Assembly (NCBI GenBank): GCA_036005525.1
Contig: DASYQM010000015.1
Location: forward strand, 1 to 23,106
DNA: 23,106 nt
Source: UBA9676 sp036005525
Lineage (GTDB): Bacteria > Actinomycetota > Actinomycetes > Streptosporangiales > Streptosporangiaceae
Reading direction: 5' to 3'
Numbering within the stretch: position 1 is the stretch's first letter; each line of letters starts with the position of its first letter. The notes under the pieces were generated by a model, which did not search any database, was not told the origin of the DNA, and saw only the letters and a program-made list of their open reading frames with translations. Positions 15,552 to 23,053 of the stretch are shown here, piece by piece. The translations under genes were made by a program, and so were the position numbers.

Positions 15552-15680
15552 GCGGCCCGTGGGCTGCCGCGTTCGCCGCGGCAGACGACCCGGGTGGTGC
15601 CCTGCCGCGCCTGACTAGCCCGGTCCTGATCCACCCGGCACCTGCTGCGCCATGTCAGCCCGATCACGAGGAGGTCCGTT

Positions 15681-16172
15681 ATGACCGAGGCGTTTATTCC
15701 GAAGCTCGTGACGCCCGGACAGGGCAAGACGGTCATGCTGTTCGGCGTCCGGTTCAGCTACAAGGTGGTAAGCGCCGACACCGGCGGGAGCCTGGCCGTC
15801 TTGGAGGTGACGATTCCCCCCGGGACCTTGGTGAAGCCGCACAATCACTCCCGCGAGGACGAATTCTCGCTGGTGCTATCGGGAACGGTCGGGGTCCGTC
15901 TCGGGGACCAGGTGATGGAGGCAGGCCCGGGCGGCTACCTGGTCAAGCCCCGCGGCACCCCGCATGCCATGTGGAACACGGCCGACGTCCCCGCGACGGT
16001 GGCCGAGATTCTGCGCCCCGCCGGGCTTGAGGGCTACTTCGAGGAGCTGGCGCCGATCCTGTCCCAGCACGGCACGCCCCCGGAGTACTACCAGCTCGCG
16101 GAGAACTACGGCATCACGATCCAGGACGACTGGATCGAAGACCTGGAACGCACCTACAAAGTCAAGCTCTGA
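15681..16172 (+). CDS. Cupin-domain protein
   Basis: This is a 163-residue single-cupin protein with a probable metal centre. Cupin motif 1 is complete: Gly48, His54-Asn-His56, Glu61 and Gly68 (PPGTLVKPHNHSREDEFSLV). Motif 2 is also complete: Gly84/85, Pro90-Arg-Gly92, His95 and Asn99 (GGYLVKPRGTPHAMWN). The predicted metal ligands are His54, His56, Glu61 and His95. Such small cupins may be dioxygenases, isomerases or ligand-binding proteins, and the reaction cannot be chosen from sequence. ATG 15681 has a strong GAGGAGG site upstream. With the DUF5995 remnant it probably forms a unit under the upstream operator array, linking it to the TetR/MFS pair that follows. Confidence 0.88.
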   Translation: MTEAFIPKLVTPGQGKTVMLFGVRFSYKVVSADTGGSLAVLEVTIPPGTLVKPHNHSREDEFSLVLSGTVGVRLGDQVMEAGPGGYLVKPRGTPHAMWNTADVPATVAEILRPAGLEGYFEELAPILSQHGTPPEYYQLAENYGITIQDDWIEDLERTYKVKL

Positions 16173-16254
16173 CCCACCGCGCCTCTCCGGTCCGCTCGAT
16201 TGAGCGGCCGGCGCCACGTCAATCCCATCGCGGGTGCGGGCTGCCCCGGGCCTG

Positions 16255-16956
16255 TCAGCGCGGGTCAGCCGCTGGGGCGGACGGCTTGGCGGCGTAGTCG
16301 CGCAGGCCGTGCTCCAGCAGCGCGACGGCCTCGTTCGTGAGCCGACGGATATCGGCAGCGAGCCCTCTGGGCTCGTCATCGGCCAGAACCTGGCGGCGCA
16401 CGTAGTCGATCAGCGCCCGGTGCAGTCCCAGCAGCGCGTTGGCCGCCACCTGCGGGCGGAGGTCGTCGGCGAGCGTAGCGGCCTCGGCGGGCGTAGCGGT
16501 CTCGGCGGGCGTAGCGGTCTCGGCGGCCAGCAGCGCGGCGATCGTAGCGGCGTTGCGGGTGATCGCCTGCTGTTCGCGTGCGAGGAGGGCTGGGCTGTCA
16601 GCGATCACGCGGTTGACCGTGCGGAGCCGTGCGAGCGCTTCCGCATCACCGGCTTCGACCTGTGTGAGCAGCCCGCCCTCGTCCATGAGGGCGCGGCGGA
16701 ACGCGGCGAGCACCGGCTCACCAGCCGGCCGCCCGCTGACCGCGTCGGCCAGCCGGGTGCCGAAGGCCTCCAGCCGCCAGTAGAACAGGTCCTCTTTGGT
16801 GGGGAAGTAGTTGAAGACCGTCGCCTCCGCGACCTGCGCCTCCCGTGCGATCTCGGCGACGGTTACCCGGTCGAACCCCCGGTCGGCGAACAGTCGCCAC
16901 GCAGTGTCGGCGATCAGCTGCCGCGTCTGCTCCTTCTTCAACTCGCGAAGCCCCAT
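16255..16956 (-). CDS. TetR/AcrR-family regulator, divergent from an MFS exporter
   Basis: This is a 233-residue repressor. The DNA-binding domain occupies residues 8-55, with the helix-turn-helix in VTVAEIAREAQVAEATVFNY (31-50) followed by FPTKEDLF. The C-terminal half is a helical ligand-binding domain (TetR_C type) starting at WRLEAFGTRLADAV. Residues 144-161 form three near-identical six-residue repeats (AETATP, AETATP, AEAATL) inside the ligand domain, an expansion that looks recent. The ATG at 16956 lies ten bases from an array of palindromic sites that also covers the exporter promoter, so autoregulation and exporter control are likely. A matching array in front of the cupin unit suggests a second target. 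Its inducer is probably a substrate of the exporter. Confidence 0.92.
   Translation of the reverse strand: MGLRELKKEQTRQLIADTAWRLFADRGFDRVTVAEIAREAQVAEATVFNYFPTKEDLFYWRLEAFGTRLADAVSGRPAGEPVLAAFRRALMDEGGLLTQVEAGDAEALARLRTVNRVIADSPALLAREQQAITRNAATIAALLAAETATPAETATPAEAATLADDLRPQVAANALLGLHRALIDYVRRQVLADDEPRGLAADIRRLTNEAVALLEHGLRDYAAKPSAPAADPR
16474..16527 (-). repeat. Three tandem 18-bp repeats inside the TetR gene
   Basis: On the plus strand the units are CGTAGCGGCCTCGGCGGG, CGTAGCGGTCTCGGCGGG and CGTAGCGGTCTCGGCGGC, differing at one or two positions. They keep the reading frame and encode six-residue repeats in the ligand domain. This is a candidate length-variable site. Confidence 0.85.
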
Positions 16957-16965
16957 GCGCCGATC

Positions 16966-17008
16966 CTAAGGTAGAGTTGCCCTAAATTTAGATCTACCCT
17001 ATATTTAG
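16966..17008. promoter_or_regulatory. TetR operator array and MFS promoter
   Basis: The array contains a degenerate unit CTAAGGTAG (16966-16974), the perfect palindrome CTAAATTTAG (16982-16991) and CTATATTTAG (16999-17008). The last two start 17 bp apart with 7-bp linkers (AGTTGCC, ATCTACC). The plus strand also reads TTGCCC (16977-16982), 17 bp, then TATATT (17000-17005), a good promoter for the exporter lying wholly inside the array. Binding here would block both divergent genes. Confidence 0.7.
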
Positions 17009-17040
17009 GGTATAACCAGCCTACCTCCTGGGAGGCCAAT

Positions 17041-18561
17041 ATGACACTGGGCAGAACCACAACCACGCCTGCCCGGGCCGACGGGCACAGCGACCGGCTG
17101 AGCCGCGAGATCCTCGTGCTCGCTGCGGTCGTCATCCTGGGGACGATCATGACGGTGCTCGACCTGACGGTCGTCAACGTCGCCATCCCCACCCTCGGCA
17201 GCGACCTGGGCGCCTCGATCCCGGCCATCCAGTGGGTGCTGACCGGCTACATGCTCGCCTTCACCACCGTGATCCCGCTCACCGGCTGGGCGGCCGAGCG
17301 GTTCGGCGCCAAGCGCGTCTGGCTCACCGCGCTCCTGCTGTTCCTGGCCGGCTCGGTGCTCGCGGGCGCCGCATGGTCGGCCGGCTCGCTGATCGCCTTC
17401 CGGGTGGTGCAAGGGCTTGGCGCCGGGATGATCCTGCCCATCGGCCAGACCATCCTCGCCCAGGCCGCGGGTCCGCAGCGGATGGGACGGGTGATGAGCG
17501 TGATCGGCGTGCCGATGCTGCTCGCTCCCGTCTTCGGCCCCGTTATCGGCGGGGCGATCATCGGCGCGGCCAGCTGGCGCTGGATCTTCCTCATCAACCT
17601 GCCCATCGGCGCCGCCGCCGTGCTCGCCGCCTGGCGGCTGCTGCCGGACGCGCGGCCGCAACTGGGCCAGCGGCTCGATCTGCGCGGGCTACTGCTGCTC
17701 TCCTCCGGCATCGCCGTCTTCCTGTACGCCATGTCCGAGGCAGGCAATCACGGCGGATTCGGCGACCCGCGCACGATCGTCGCCGCGCTGGCCGGCCTGG
17801 TGCTGATCGCGCTGTTCTTCTGGCACGCGACCATCAAGGGGAGCACCGCCCTGATCGACGTCTCCCTGCTGCGCCGCCGCGGCTTCGCCGCCGCCGCCGC
17901 GCTCAACTTCCTGCTCATCGTGGCGCTGTTCGGATCGCTGATCCTGATCCCGCTCTACTATCAGGTGGTCCGCCACGACAGCCCGCTGCAGATCGGACTG
18001 CTGCTCGGCCCGCAAGGCGTCGGAGCCGCGCTGGCGCTGCCGGTCGCCGGATGGCTGACCGACAAGATCGGCGCCCGCAGCGTGATCCTGGCCGGGATAG
18101 CCATCGCGACGCTCGGCACGCTCGCCTATACACAGGTGGGCGCCCGCACCTCTTACCTTTACCTGTCAGGTGCCCTGCTGGTGACCGGGACCGGGATCGG
18201 CGCCACCATCACCCCCTCCATCGCCGCGGCCTTCCAGGCGCTGTCGCGCGCCGAAACACCACGGGCCACCAGCGCGCTCAACGCCATCCAGCGCACCGCC
18301 GGCGCCATCGGCACCGCCCTGTTCGCGATCGTCCTGCAGCACGCCATCACCGCAAACCTGGCACGCCACCACGGCAGCAACACGGCGATCGCCGCTCTGT
18401 CACGCAGCGCACAGCCGCACACCGCGGCCGCGCTCGCCGATGCCTTCGCCGCCACCTTCTGGGTCGCCGCGGGCCTGATCGCCGCCGCCCTGGTGCCCGC
18501 GCTGCTCCTGCCGCGCCCCGGTAGTGAGAATGCAGCCGTTACGCTTTCGCCGCGACCGTGA
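17041..18561 (+). CDS. MFS transporter, DHA2 (14-helix drug/H+ antiporter) family
   Basis: This 506-residue membrane protein of the EmrB/QacA type exports small molecules in exchange for protons. Family motifs are present: LDLTVVNVAIPTL in helix 1, GWAAERFGAKRVWL (motif A), RVVQGLGAGMILPIGQTIL (motif B), and the antiporter motif C region GVPMLLAPVFGPVIGG followed by SWRWIFLINLPIG. Length and hydrophobic pattern fit 14 helices. The substrate is unknown. ATG 17041 is preceded by GGGAGG (17030-17035). It is divergent from the TetR gene, with the promoter embedded in palindromic operators, the classic layout of a self-regulated efflux pair. Its last 23 bp overlap the convergent methyltransferase gene. 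Confidence 0.95.
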   Translation: MTLGRTTTTPARADGHSDRLSREILVLAAVVILGTIMTVLDLTVVNVAIPTLGSDLGASIPAIQWVLTGYMLAFTTVIPLTGWAAERFGAKRVWLTALLLFLAGSVLAGAAWSAGSLIAFRVVQGLGAGMILPIGQTILAQAAGPQRMGRVMSVIGVPMLLAPVFGPVIGGAIIGAASWRWIFLINLPIGAAAVLAAWRLLPDARPQLGQRLDLRGLLLLSSGIAVFLYAMSEAGNHGGFGDPRTIVAALAGLVLIALFFWHATIKGSTALIDVSLLRRRGFAAAAALNFLLIVALFGSLILIPLYYQVVRHDSPLQIGLLLGPQGVGAALALPVAGWLTDKIGARSVILAGIAIATLGTLAYTQVGARTSYLYLSGALLVTGTGIGATITPSIAAAFQALSRAETPRATSALNAIQRTAGAIGTALFAIVLQHAITANLARHHGSNTAIAALSRSAQPHTAAALADAFAATFWVAAGLIAAALVPALLLPRPGSENAAVTLSPRP

Positions 18562-19351
18562 CCAGGAACTCCCAGTCGCTGACCAGGGTGTGATCCGTCG
18601 CGCGGTTCGACGAGGCGGCCAGGGTGATGAGGTCGTCGCGGAACGCGCTCCTGCCTTCGGCGGTGAGCGCTTCGGATGCCTTGAGCGTCGGCCCGTAGTA
18701 GTCCAGGAAGAAGTCGGCGAAGAACTCCGGCGACGGGAAACGCTGCCGCACGCTGGCCGTGGTGAAGGCCAGCTCGGCTGCGCCGGGGCCGAGCAGTTCG
18801 CGTATCCCGTCCTCGGTCCCCCACCTGGTCGGCGGGCGGACGCCAGGCGGCGGTGGGACATGGCGCCCGGCCAGCTTGAGCATCTGCCCGACGAACCCCG
18901 CCGGTGTCCAGTTCGCCAGGCCCACCACACCGCCGCTGCGGCATACCCGCAGCAGTTCGTCGGCCGCCCGCTGGTGGTCGGCTGTGAACATCACCCCGAT
19001 GGCCGAAAGCACATAGTCGAAGGATGCGTCGGCGCAGGGCAATTGCTCGGCGTCGGCTTCCCGGAACTCCACCTGCAGGTTCTCCGCATCGGCCCGGGCG
19101 CGCGCCTCCTGCAGCAGGGCAGGCACATAGTCGATCCCGGTAACGGCACAAAAGCGTCGGGCAGCGGCCAGCGCGACATGGCCGGTGCCGGTCGCCACGT
19201 CGAGCACGGTCGAGCCGGACCGCAGGTCGGCGGCCTCGCACAGGGCGTCAGCCAGCGGGACAGTGATCCACGCGATCTTCCCGTAATCACCGCTGCTCCA
19301 GGTCTTCTGCTGCCGCGTCTTCACCTCTTCGAGCGATAGGGCGGTTGTCAT
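18539..19351 (-). CDS. Class I SAM-dependent methyltransferase
   Basis: This 270-residue methyltransferase is of the UbiE/Methyltransf_11 type. SAM-binding motif I is VLDVATGTG (49-57). The acidic end of strand 2 lies in VTGIDYVPALLQEAR, and motif II/post-II is in VEFREADAEQLPCADASFDYV. The C-terminal part (FADFFLDYYGPTLKASEALT) resembles actinobacterial small-molecule methyltransferases with unknown acceptors. ATG 19351 is favoured over the adjoining TTG 19354 because AGGAGGGGAG lies about six bases upstream. It is divergent from the arabinose isomerase gene and its 3' end overlaps the exporter gene tail to tail, so the two could form an antisense pair. Unlike the remnant at 3441-3707, this copy is complete. 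Confidence 0.92.
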   Translation of the reverse strand: MTTALSLEEVKTRQQKTWSSGDYGKIAWITVPLADALCEAADLRSGSTVLDVATGTGHVALAAARRFCAVTGIDYVPALLQEARARADAENLQVEFREADAEQLPCADASFDYVLSAIGVMFTADHQRAADELLRVCRSGGVVGLANWTPAGFVGQMLKLAGRHVPPPPGVRPPTRWGTEDGIRELLGPGAAELAFTTASVRQRFPSPEFFADFFLDYYGPTLKASEALTAEGRSAFRDDLITLAASSNRATDHTLVSDWEFLVTVAAKA

Positions 19352-19446
19352 CAAAGGCTCCCCTCCTGCATAACGAGCTGTGCCCGCGGCAGTTGGGACA
19401 CCGGTGCGGTCGCAGCGCCTGTCATGCCGCGGACATTCAGGTCAGC

Positions 19447-19480
19447 AACGCTAAGATCGCCAGCGTTCGCAAAGCGTTCG
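19447..19480. promoter_or_regulatory. Possible operator upstream of araA
   Basis: AGCGTTCG occurs twice, at 19462-19469 and 19473-19480 (11 bp apart, about one helical turn). An inverted AACGCT lies at 19447-19452. The position, 50-85 bp before araA, fits a regulator site. No regulator can be assigned. Confidence 0.3.
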
Positions 19481-19531
19481 GACACCCGCTCGTGTCAGAT
19501 GACCAGCGGAAGGACGGGCCGAGGAGAGCCG

Positions 19532-21040
19532 ATGCCGATCCAATCGTCGGACGAAGACGCCCAGGTCTGGTTCCTGACCGGCAGCCAGGCCCTCTACGGG
19601 GAGGAGACGCTGCGCCAGGTGGCGGAGCAGTCCCAGCGGATCGTGGACACAATCGCCGCCAGCCTGCCGGTTCCCCTGGTCTGGCGGCCGGTGCTCACCA
19701 CGGCCGACGCGATCCGCCGTGCCTGCCTGGACGCGACCTCGTCCGACGAGTGCGTCGGCGTCGTCGCCTGGATGCACACGTTCTCGCCCGCCAAGATGTG
19801 GATCGGCGGCCTCGAGGCACTGCGCAAGCCGTTGCTTCACCTGCACACCCAGGCCAACGTCTCGCTGCCCTGGTCCGAGATCGACATGGACTTCATGAAC
19901 CTCAACCAGGCGGCGCACGGGGACCGGGAGTTCGGCTACATCCAGAGCCGTCTCGGCGTCGCACGCAAGATCGTGGCGGGCCACGTGAGCGACCCGGTCG
20001 TGGCCGGGCGGGTGGAGACCTGGATGCGCGCGGCGCTCGGCTGGCGTGCCGCGCAGTCCCTGCGCATGGCCCGGTTCGGCGACAACATGCGCAACGTGGC
20101 CGTCACTGAGGGAGACAAGGTCGAGGCCGAGCGCGTGTTCGGCTTCTCCGTGAACACATGGGGCGTCAACGACCTCGTGGCCGCCGTCGGCGCCGTCCCC
20201 GAGGGGGACGCCGACGCACTGGCGGCCCAGTATGACGAGGCCTACGACGTCGTCCCCGAGCTCCGCCCGGGCGGGGAGCGGCGCGAGTCATTGCACTACG
20301 CGGCCCGGCAGGAGCTGGGCCTGCGCTCATTCCTCCGCGACGGCGGATTCACCGCGTTCACGACCAACTTCGAAGACCTCGGCGGCCTGCGCCAGCTACC
20401 CGGGCTCGCCGTCCAGCGCCTGATGGCCGACGGCTACGGATTCGGCGCCGAGGGCGACTGGAAGACCGCGACCCTGCTGCGTGTGCTCAAGGTGATGTCC
20501 GCGGGCCGGGAGGGCGGGACCTCCTTCATGGAGGACTACACCTACCATCTCGGTCCTGGCGAGCCCAAGATCCTCGGCGCGCACATGCTGGAGATCTGCC
20601 CAACCATCGCCGCCGGCCGCCCCAGCTGCGAGATCCACCCGCTGGGGATCGGCAACCGCGAGGACCCGGTCCGCCTCGTGTTCACCGCCGCCCCCGGCCC
20701 CGGCCTGGTGGTGGGCCTCTCCGATGTCGGCGACCGCTTTCGCCTGACCGCGAACGTGATCGAGATCGTCGAGCCGGACGAGCCGCTGCCCCGGCTGCCC
20801 GTAGCCCGGGCCGTCTGGAAGCCCGAACCCGACCTGGCCACCTCCACCGAAAGCTGGCTGCTCGCCGGCGCTCCGCACCACACCGTCCTGAGCACCGCCG
20901 TCGGCCTGGAAGCCCTTGAGGACTTCGCCCGGATCGCGGAGACCGAGCTTCTCCTCATCGACGCCGCCACGGACCGAAGCCAGTTCGCCAGGGAGCTCCG
21001 CTGGAACCAGGCCTACTACCGGCTCGCCCGGGGACTGTGA
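19532..21040 (+). CDS. araA: L-arabinose isomerase
   Basis: This enzyme converts L-arabinose to L-ribulose, the first step of bacterial arabinose use, with Mn2+ as cofactor. The 502-residue length is normal. Residues equivalent to the catalytic/metal ligands of E. coli AraA (Glu306, Glu333, His350, His450) appear as Glu307 (FGAEGDWK), Glu334 (GTSFMEDYTYH), His351 (GAHMLEICP) and His449/450 (GAPHHTV). The opening WFLTGSQALYGEETL and the SLPWSEIDMDFMNLNQAAHG block are diagnostic. ATG 19532 has GAGGAGAG upstream; earlier in-frame starts would add unrelated residues. No araB, araD, arabinose transporter or arabinosidase gene lies in this window, so the pathway must be completed elsewhere or the gene serves another role. 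The convergent AraC-family gene is not shown to regulate it. Confidence 0.96.
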   Translation: MPIQSSDEDAQVWFLTGSQALYGEETLRQVAEQSQRIVDTIAASLPVPLVWRPVLTTADAIRRACLDATSSDECVGVVAWMHTFSPAKMWIGGLEALRKPLLHLHTQANVSLPWSEIDMDFMNLNQAAHGDREFGYIQSRLGVARKIVAGHVSDPVVAGRVETWMRAALGWRAAQSLRMARFGDNMRNVAVTEGDKVEAERVFGFSVNTWGVNDLVAAVGAVPEGDADALAAQYDEAYDVVPELRPGGERRESLHYAARQELGLRSFLRDGGFTAFTTNFEDLGGLRQLPGLAVQRLMADGYGFGAEGDWKTATLLRVLKVMSAGREGGTSFMEDYTYHLGPGEPKILGAHMLEICPTIAAGRPSCEIHPLGIGNREDPVRLVFTAAPGPGLVVGLSDVGDRFRLTANVIEIVEPDEPLPRLPVARAVWKPEPDLATSTESWLLAGAPHHTVLSTAVGLEALEDFARIAETELLLIDAATDRSQFARELRWNQAYYRLARGL

Positions 21041-21072
21041 CCACGCTGGGCGGGCCGGGGGTGCCGGTGCGT

Positions 21073-21885
21073 TCAGGTGTTTCTGGTGGCCTGCGCGTAT
21101 TGGGCTGGGGTCTTGCCGAGGCGGCGCCGGAAGTGGCGGTTCAGGTGGCTCTGGTCCGCGAACCCGGCCAGGCCGGCAACGTCGGTGGCGCGTTCGCCAC
21201 GTTCCAGGAGCCGCCGGGCGAGGTTGACCCGCAGCGCCACCTGATACGTGTGCGGCGGGACCCCGATGGCGGCCGTAAACCGGCGAACGAGCTGGTACTT
21301 GCTCGCGCCCGCGGCGGCCGCCAGCTCATTCAGCGAGACATTCCTGGTGATGTCGTCGTGCAGGTACTCGACGGCCATACGCACGGCCGGGTCGGCACGC
21401 CTCGCCCGCGCCGGGCCAAGCTTGGCGTCCGGTGATGACGCCGCCAGTTCGGCGAGGAACGACAGCACCGCGCACTGCCTTTCCAGGGCCGAGGCCTTCC
21501 GCTCCATGCCGCGGTGCAGGGCAGCGAAACGCTGGGCAAGGAGGCGATCACCGATGACGGGGGCGGGGAAGGCCAGGCCGGACAGCGGGCTGTCCTGCCC
21601 AGCAGGCGCGGCGCCCGGACCGGCCAGTTCGATGACGAGCAGGCGCCCGGCCCAGGGCCCTCCTTCAGCAGGCGATCCCGCATGGGAAACGGACGGGTCC
21701 AGCACGACCAGCTGCCCGGGCAGCACTAGCCGGGTAGACCGGCCGCGGTGCAGGTAGTACGACCGGCCGCCCGCGACGCTGATGATGTATTCGCCGACTG
21801 GGTCGGCCCGATAGCTCGTGGTCACCCCGCGCATCCACAGGAACTGGCCATCCTCGGGCACCCGCCACGCCCAGACCAGGTCCAC
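21073..21885 (-). CDS. AraC-family transcriptional regulator
   Basis: This one-component regulator has an N-terminal cupin-type sensing domain (WMRGVTTSYRADPVGEYIIS, LVLPGQLVVLDPSVSHAGSP) and a C-terminal double helix-turn-helix (about the last 100 residues). In the latter, NVSLNELAAAAGASKYQLVR is the first recognition unit and TDVAGLAGFADQSHLNRHFR the second, followed by the conserved GKTPAQY. It resembles the AraC_binding/HTH_18 proteins that sense small effectors, and is not especially close to the arabinose regulator itself. The start is uncertain: GTG 21885 gives about 270 residues and leaves room for a divergent promoter, while GTG 21966 would add 27 residues and overlap the VOC start. 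It is convergent with araA (32 bp apart) and divergent from the VOC gene, its most likely target. Confidence 0.85.
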   Translation of the reverse strand: MDLVWAWRVPEDGQFLWMRGVTTSYRADPVGEYIISVAGGRSYYLHRGRSTRLVLPGQLVVLDPSVSHAGSPAEGGPWAGRLLVIELAGPGAAPAGQDSPLSGLAFPAPVIGDRLLAQRFAALHRGMERKASALERQCAVLSFLAELAASSPDAKLGPARARRADPAVRMAVEYLHDDITRNVSLNELAAAAGASKYQLVRRFTAAIGVPPHTYQVALRVNLARRLLERGERATDVAGLAGFADQSHLNRHFRRRLGKTPAQYAQATRNT

Positions 21886-21928
21886 CTCCGTGCCCGGGCC
21901 AGGCAGCCGCAAGGACGTACAAGCGCCG

Positions 21929-21943
21929 GGACCGGAGCGGTCC
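21929..21943. promoter_or_regulatory. Palindrome between AraC and VOC genes
   Basis: GGACCG-GAG-CGGTCC is a perfect 6-bp inverted repeat with a three-base centre, 16 bp before the VOC start and 44 bp before the proposed AraC start. An operator function is inferred from position. Confidence 0.35.
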
Positions 21944-21958
21944 TTAGGGTAGCTGTCT

Positions 21959-22399
21959 ATGATCACGACACACATCATTGTCGCCGGCGCAGCCCGCGCC
22001 GCACAGTGGTACACCACCGTGCTCGGCGCGGAGGAGAGGAGCCGGATCACTCTTCCCGACGGCCGGCTGATCCACCTCGAGCTCTGGTTCGGCCCCTCGG
22101 CGATGATGGTGGCCGATGAGTTCCCAGAGCAAGGAGCGCTGTCGCCGGCCACGACCGGCTGCACGTCGGCGGTCCTTTACCTGCAGACCAGCGACGTCGA
22201 CGCTGTCTGGGCCCGGGCCGTGGAAGGCGGGGCGAGCGTTGCGCGCCCGCTCGCGGACACTTTCTGGGGCGAGCGGGAGGGCCAGATCGTGGACCCGTTC
22301 GGGCACCGGTGGGGCCTGTCCCAGCATGTGCGTGACGTTCCGCTGGATGAGATGAGCCGGGCCGCGGCGGAGGTCTTCGGCGGCAGCCCTGGTGCCTAG
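21959..22399 (+). CDS. VOC-family (glyoxalase/bleomycin-resistance fold) protein
   Basis: This 146-residue protein of the vicinal-oxygen-chelate superfamily is closest in pattern to the PhnB-like subgroup. It shows HIIVAGAARAAQWYTTVLGA at the N-terminus, then ITLPDGRLIHLELWFGPSAM. The typical DTFWGEREGQIVDPFGHRWG with QHVRDVPLDEM follows near the end. Members range from dioxygenases and isomerases to binding proteins, and no specific reaction can be assigned. ATG 21959 has only a weak ribosome-binding site (AGGGT). It is divergent from the AraC-type gene, suggesting that the regulator controls it. Its TAG stop shares the palindrome CTAG with the stop of the lipoprotein gene on the other strand. 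Confidence 0.88.
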   Translation: MITTHIIVAGAARAAQWYTTVLGAEERSRITLPDGRLIHLELWFGPSAMMVADEFPEQGALSPATTGCTSAVLYLQTSDVDAVWARAVEGGASVARPLADTFWGEREGQIVDPFGHRWGLSQHVRDVPLDEMSRAAAEVFGGSPGA

Positions 22400-22965
22400 G
22401 AGACGCGCCACTGTGCGGTGTTGCCGGGGAACACCGTGTTGCCGTACCGGATCTTGGTGACCTTCTGGCCGTTCGGCACCTGGAAGGTCACGCACCCGGT
22501 GCTGGACGCGCCGCTGGCCAGCTTGATCTGCCCGTTGTCGAAGTTGCCGCAGCCGGCGATGGGGTTATAGTCGGCGTGCCCTGTCTTGCCGGTCGACAGG
22601 ACGATCGTCGTCTCGTTGTTGGCATTGTTCTGGTAGCTGGTTGCCGCCCTATTTTTTACGTGCAGCTTCACGCCGACGAAGTGCCTGCCCGACGCCGGGT
22701 TGCTGTACTGGTTGGCGCCGCTGGCCGGGTCGATCACCTTCTCGACGGTGACATCCAGCTTGGTGCCGCTGCTGTCGCTCACGCCGAGGGTCGCTCCCAC
22801 GTGGGCGGAGGGGGAACGCGAGAATGCCCGGAAGCCGTGGGCCTTGCCGGGCTGTGGCTGCGACGATGAGCACGCGGCCAGCGCCAGCGCGGCAGCGATC
22901 GCCGCGCCCGGGCCGAGTACGCGGAGCGTCGTTCTGCTGCGATAAGAGGTGGCGTGCCGCATCAT
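22396..22965 (-). CDS. Secreted lipoprotein with DUF4352-like domain
   Basis: This 189-residue exported protein has a basic N-terminus (MMRHATSYRSRTTLR), a hydrophobic core, and a lipobox LALAAC with Cys32 as the likely lipid-modified residue. This means it is anchored on the outer face of the cytoplasmic membrane. The mature part has an immunoglobulin-like DUF4352 pattern: KLDVTVEKVIDPASGANQYS, then GRHFVGVKLHVKNRAATSYQ and TGCVTFQVPNGQKVTKIRY. Cys residues in AGCGNF and TGCVTF could pair. The function of the family is unknown. Two ATGs (22965 and 22962) fit AAGGGGG upstream equally well. Its stop overlaps the convergent VOC stop by four bases. Confidence 0.85.
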   Translation of the reverse strand: MMRHATSYRSRTTLRVLGPGAAIAAALALAACSSSQPQPGKAHGFRAFSRSPSAHVGATLGVSDSSGTKLDVTVEKVIDPASGANQYSNPASGRHFVGVKLHVKNRAATSYQNNANNETTIVLSTGKTGHADYNPIAGCGNFDNGQIKLASGASSTGCVTFQVPNGQKVTKIRYGNTVFPGNTAQWRVS

Positions 22966-23053
22966 CGGCCCCCTTCGGAATGCGGCCCCGCGGGCCGGTG
23001 TCCGTCGAGAAGCTGATCCAGGGAGGTTTGGCTGGGAGGATGCTCCGCCGGGC

